The translations under genes and the position numbers were made by a program. Below, piece by piece: positions 15,402 to 17,522 of a DNA stretch of 17,522 bases. A model generated the notes under the pieces. That model was not told the origin of the DNA. It saw only the letters and a program-made list of their open reading frames with translations, and ran no database searches. Origin of the DNA: Strigomonas culicis (taxonomy: Eukaryota > Euglenozoa > Kinetoplastea > Trypanosomatida > Trypanosomatidae); assembly GCA_000482145.1 (NCBI GenBank), contig AUXH01000412.1:1-17522 (forward strand). Direction: 5' to 3'. Each line of letters opens with the position of its first letter. Position 1 is the first letter of the stretch.

Positions 15402-15924
15402 AAAGGAAAAGCAAAAAAAAAGGCATCCAGGGGATGAGTATCGTGCGTAGGGAGGCCACGATAAGGTTAATGAAAAAGAGGTTGGCTCACACATTCTTTT
15501 GCTCACTCGGTTTTTTATTTTTGTAGATGACACGGCGTTCTCTCTTCTTTTGGGAGTAGTGTTGTTTCGGGCTTGTTTGTTTGATTATTTGTTTTGAAGG
15601 AACTGTGTGTTCATTGTAATCTAATAGTAAAAGAAAACAACTGTCTGTGGTTTATTATTATTGTTATCATTACTATGCGTGCCCTCTGTACTTCCCTCTT
15701 GTGCCTCCTCACTGAAACTACTGTTGTCTTCTTCTTCGCCCTCTCTTGTGAAAAATAGATAGTTTTTATTTTGCGCTTTTGCGATATCTCAGCTTTTTCC
15801 TCGACAGTCGTCAACTAAAAAAAAAAAAGAGTACTCAACGAAAAAAAAAAAAAGCAGCGTCGGTATTCCTGCGTTTTTATCTTCTTTCGTAACACTCGTA
15901 AACCTATAAGAAGAAAAAGAAAAA
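15402..15924. other. Intergenic region before the amastin-like gene
   Basis: AT-rich sequence with several pyrimidine tracts (for example about 15690-15747) and two long A runs at about 15817-15828 and 15841-15853 in the probable 5' leader of the amastin-like gene. No gene, tRNA or other RNA was recognised. Confidence 0.6.
15791..15910 (+). promoter_or_regulatory. Candidate trans-splice acceptors for the amastin-like gene
   Basis: Possible acceptors are AG 15791-15792 and AG 15806-15807, both following T-rich tracts, and AG 15909-15910 after the weaker tract at 15869-15889. The first two would leave a 5' UTR of about 118-132 nt containing both A runs. The last would leave only 14 nt. The sequence does not decide between them. 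Confidence 0.45.
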
Positions 15925-16530
15925 ATGGAGTGCAACTTATACATGGTGATGCGCTGGATCGTGCTGCTCATGCTGCTGGTGTTCACGGTATTTTCCATTG
16001 TGGGTACGACGCAGCCCATCTTTGTGCACGATCTTACGGAGGATGACCAGACCGGCAAGGTGACAGTCACGTTCTTCATGATTCAGATGACGAAGACGAC
16101 GCTGACGGCGCCGGCCTTCACGGTGCCGGCTGGCAACTACTCGCGCCTGAACTACGCGTCCTGCGGCGCCTTCAAGAGCTCCATGCGCGCCTCCGAGGCC
16201 TTCGCGATCTCCGGCTCTGTCTGCGGCTTCTTTGCTCTTCTCTCCTCCTGCGTACAGTGCCTGTTCCGCCTCAAGATGAAGCTGTGCATCTTTGTCTTCA
16301 CCATCTTCGCCTTCGTGTCCGAGTTTCTGTGCATCATCGTGGTCGGCTCTGCCTACACGACGACCTTTTGCAAGAATAACTACACGACCAACTCTTCCGC
16401 CATCGTCTTCAAGAGCGTGGGTTACAAGCTGGCGTCGGGCTTCGTGCTGCATGTCGTGGCGGTCCTGGGCTTCGCGGTCTGCGTCATCCTGGCGCCGTTT
16501 ACCCAGCAGCTTTGGTGCGGCAGCTGCTAA
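15925..16530 (+). CDS. Amastin-like surface membrane protein (201 aa)
   Basis: Amastins are small trypanosomatid surface glycoproteins with four membrane passes; their exact function is not settled. Here the membrane segments lie at about 11-30, 92-113, 118-142 and 170-191. This leaves a large outer loop at 31-90 and a smaller one at 143-168, with sequons at Asn71, Asn152 and Asn156. The passage around CGAFKSSMRASEAFAI (80-95) matches the family's conserved entry into the second membrane segment, where an Arg-x-x-x-Ala-x-Ala-Phe-Ala-Ile-like pattern is typical. Length also fits the usual 180-200. The canonical first-loop signature, which starts and ends with Cys (CxxLWGxKxxC type), is absent: residues 31-79 have no cysteine. 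The protein ends in a Cys-rich tail (WCGSC). No tuzin gene or tandem amastin copy is seen in the window. A divergent amastin subfamily is the best call; another claudin/PMP22-like tetraspan protein is possible. Confidence 0.85.
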   Translation: MECNLYMVMRWIVLLMLLVFTVFSIVGTTQPIFVHDLTEDDQTGKVTVTFFMIQMTKTTLTAPAFTVPAGNYSRLNYASCGAFKSSMRASEAFAISGSVCGFFALLSSCVQCLFRLKMKLCIFVFTIFAFVSEFLCIIVVGSAYTTTFCKNNYTTNSSAIVFKSVGYKLASGFVLHVVAVLGFAVCVILAPFTQQLWCGSC

Positions 16531-17364
16531 GGAGCACGGCGCGGAGCGCATGCATCTGTAGTTCTTTTTTTTTTAATTCTTGAGTTTCTGTGTCTCTCTT
16601 TTTTCTAAAAAAAAGTACCTTTTTTGACTCTAGAATATACATACATGTATACACTTTGTTTCGCGTTGTGATGTTTTCCTATTTTTTTTTTTACTTTTTT
16701 TTTTTTTGCAATTCTTTTTTTTTTGCTTTTCCATAGTGGTACCTTTTCTATTTTTCTTTCCGGATATGACATAATAACAGAAGAAAGGAAAACAAAACTT
16801 CTTTTCTTTTTGTCTTCCTTCCCTCCCACAAGCAGCAGTCTTAAAAGGGGAAAAAAGACGAACAAAAAAAAAATAAAATGGATTATCTACACACCACTGA
16901 GATAATGCCCTTTTTTTTTGAAGAAAAGGAAAATGAAAGGAAAGAAAAGTATAGTTGCTGTTAAAAACTAAATAGAAAGAGGTAAAAAAAAATGCCGTGG
17001 TGATGTGTCCAGAGTAAAACCGAGAAAACTAGGGTTTTGTTTGTTTATACACTTCTTCAGTACAAAAAAAAGGTAAAAGGCAAAAAGATGTATATTGTTT
17101 ATTTTGAGTGCTTTCTTGTTTTCAATAAAAAAAAGTTTATCCTGAACAAAGGTGTTTCATATTTTCTATCTTCTTTCGAAATAATAGTATTGAAAATTAC
17201 CACACGAATGTGTGATAGCTCTAACGAAAACAATGCTTTGCAGGGCATGTGTTGCATCCAACGTGTGTTTGTGAACGACCGCTGAAAACAAATGACTTCT
17301 CTCCCTTCCTTTCTTCTGCCCTTGGTTTCGTTTTTTTCATAGGACACCGCCAAAAAAAAAAGTG
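16531..17364. other. Long AT-rich intergenic region downstream of the amastin-like gene
   Basis: This is the longest gap in the window (834 bp), made of homopolymer runs of T (about 16563-16574, 16682-16724) and A, with a palindromic ATACATGTAT near 16641. Short open frames here start at non-ATG codons or lack coding composition. Most of it is probably the 3' UTR of the amastin-like mRNA. Known amastin genes in Leishmania and T. cruzi are regulated through their 3' UTRs, so the U-rich tracts could matter for mRNA stability, but no specific element is recognised. Confidence 0.55.
17297..17342 (+). promoter_or_regulatory. Trans-splicing signal for a gene at the right edge
   Basis: A strong pyrimidine tract ending GTTTTTTTCATAG puts an AG at 17341-17342, 22 nt before the first ATG at 17365. 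It looks just like the acceptors of the other genes and is the main reason to expect a gene start here. Confidence 0.6.
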
Positions 17365-17522
17365 ATGATGACTCGGCAAAACCCGCGGGGTGGCTTCCGA
17401 ACGGAGCTGGGGCTTGCCGTGGACTCCTCCATAGGGACCTGCCTAGGGCCCGGTCGAGGGGGACTTCCACCCCGCCCCAGGCGCTGCCCCCCCCTCCCTG
17501 GGAGGGGACGTGCTCGGTGGGT
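17365..17522 (+). CDS. Probable 5' end of a further gene, cut by the window edge
   Basis: From the ATG pair at 17365/17368 the frame stays open for 52 codons to the end of the window. The predicted start (MMTRQNPRGGFRTELGLAVD) turns Pro/Arg/Gly/Cys-rich after about residue 27. The shift from AT-rich to GC-rich sequence at the start codon, 22 nt after a good splice acceptor, is the pattern of all the other genes. However, the frame one base earlier is also open throughout, and so is one frame on the other strand, so coding frame is not secure. The third-position GC is about the same in both + frames. No family is recognised. A GC-rich dispersed repeat or retroposon edge is the alternative. Confidence 0.4.
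   Translation, partial: MMTRQNPRGGFRTELGLAVDSSIGTCLGPGRGGLPPRPRRCPPLPGRGRARW
17491..17507. repeat. GC-rich inverted repeat
   Basis: Perfect 8-bp arms CCCCTCCC and GGGAGGGG flank a single T. It lies within a G/C-run-rich stretch near the window edge. It may be chance in such skewed sequence or part of a structured repeat. Confidence 0.6.

Noticed and set aside
14858..15526. 222-codon frame overlapping the small mitochondrial-type gene
   Set aside because: It starts inside the real gene, is Ala/Arg/Gly-biased, and runs into the AT-rich UTR.
15937..16551. 204-codon minus-strand frame over the amastin-like gene
   Set aside because: The sense frame has a clear four-pass amastin topology and family block; the antisense product is a charged low-complexity shadow.
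16563..16740. T runs as RNA polymerase III terminators of a small RNA gene
   Set aside because: T runs are everywhere in these gaps, and no A/B box promoter or structured RNA precedes them.
17037..17470. Short open frames on both strands in the right-hand gap
   Set aside because: They start at TTG or cross the AT/GC boundary, with no coding composition or acceptor in the proper place.
1..17522. tRNA, rRNA, CRISPR arrays, operons or bacterial promoters
   Set aside because: No cloverleaf with a plausible B box, no rRNA-like block and no regularly spaced repeats were seen; the architecture is eukaryotic, kinetoplastid type, so bacterial signals were not sought further.

Overview
The window reads as a piece of a trypanosomatid (kinetoplastid protist) chromosome. 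All credible genes lie on the + strand and lack introns. Coding parts are GC-rich and gaps are AT-rich, full of long T and A runs. Seven of the eight gene starts follow a polypyrimidine tract and an AG, as expected of polycistronic transcription with spliced-leader trans-splicing; the acceptor for the second gene is ambiguous. The amastin-type membrane protein near the right end is a family known from trypanosomatids. Genus cannot be fixed from the sequence; the gaps of about 260-830 bp are short compared with what I expect in Leishmania. Stop codons TAA, TAG and TGA are all used terminally, so the code looks standard.

Layout, left to right: (1) a gap holding only a doubtful 67-codon ORF; (2) 579-2273, a protein with three IQ (calmodulin-binding) motifs; (3) 2655-4337, an unrecognised 560-residue protein with a disordered middle; (4) 4668-9239, a very large single-pass membrane protein with a glycoside hydrolase family 31 (alpha-glucosidase II-like) ectodomain whose catalytic residues appear to be lost; (5) 9575-11380, a protein with leucine-rich-repeat-like segments; (6) 11644-14430, an unrecognised, mostly helical protein with a possible mitochondrial presequence; (7) 14721-15401, a small basic protein with a probable mitochondrial presequence; (8) 15925-16530, a four-pass amastin-like protein lacking the usual signature cysteines; (9) from about 17365 to the window edge, the probable start of another gene or the edge of a GC-rich repeat.

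As is usual in such arrays, neighbours are co-transcribed but show no common pathway. The most interesting item is the GH31-like protein. It keeps the fold landmarks of ER glucosidase II but loses the nucleophile aspartate and at least three other active-site residues, so it looks like a membrane-anchored pseudoenzyme. Function beyond that is inference. No tRNA, rRNA, CRISPR array or complete mobile element was recognised.
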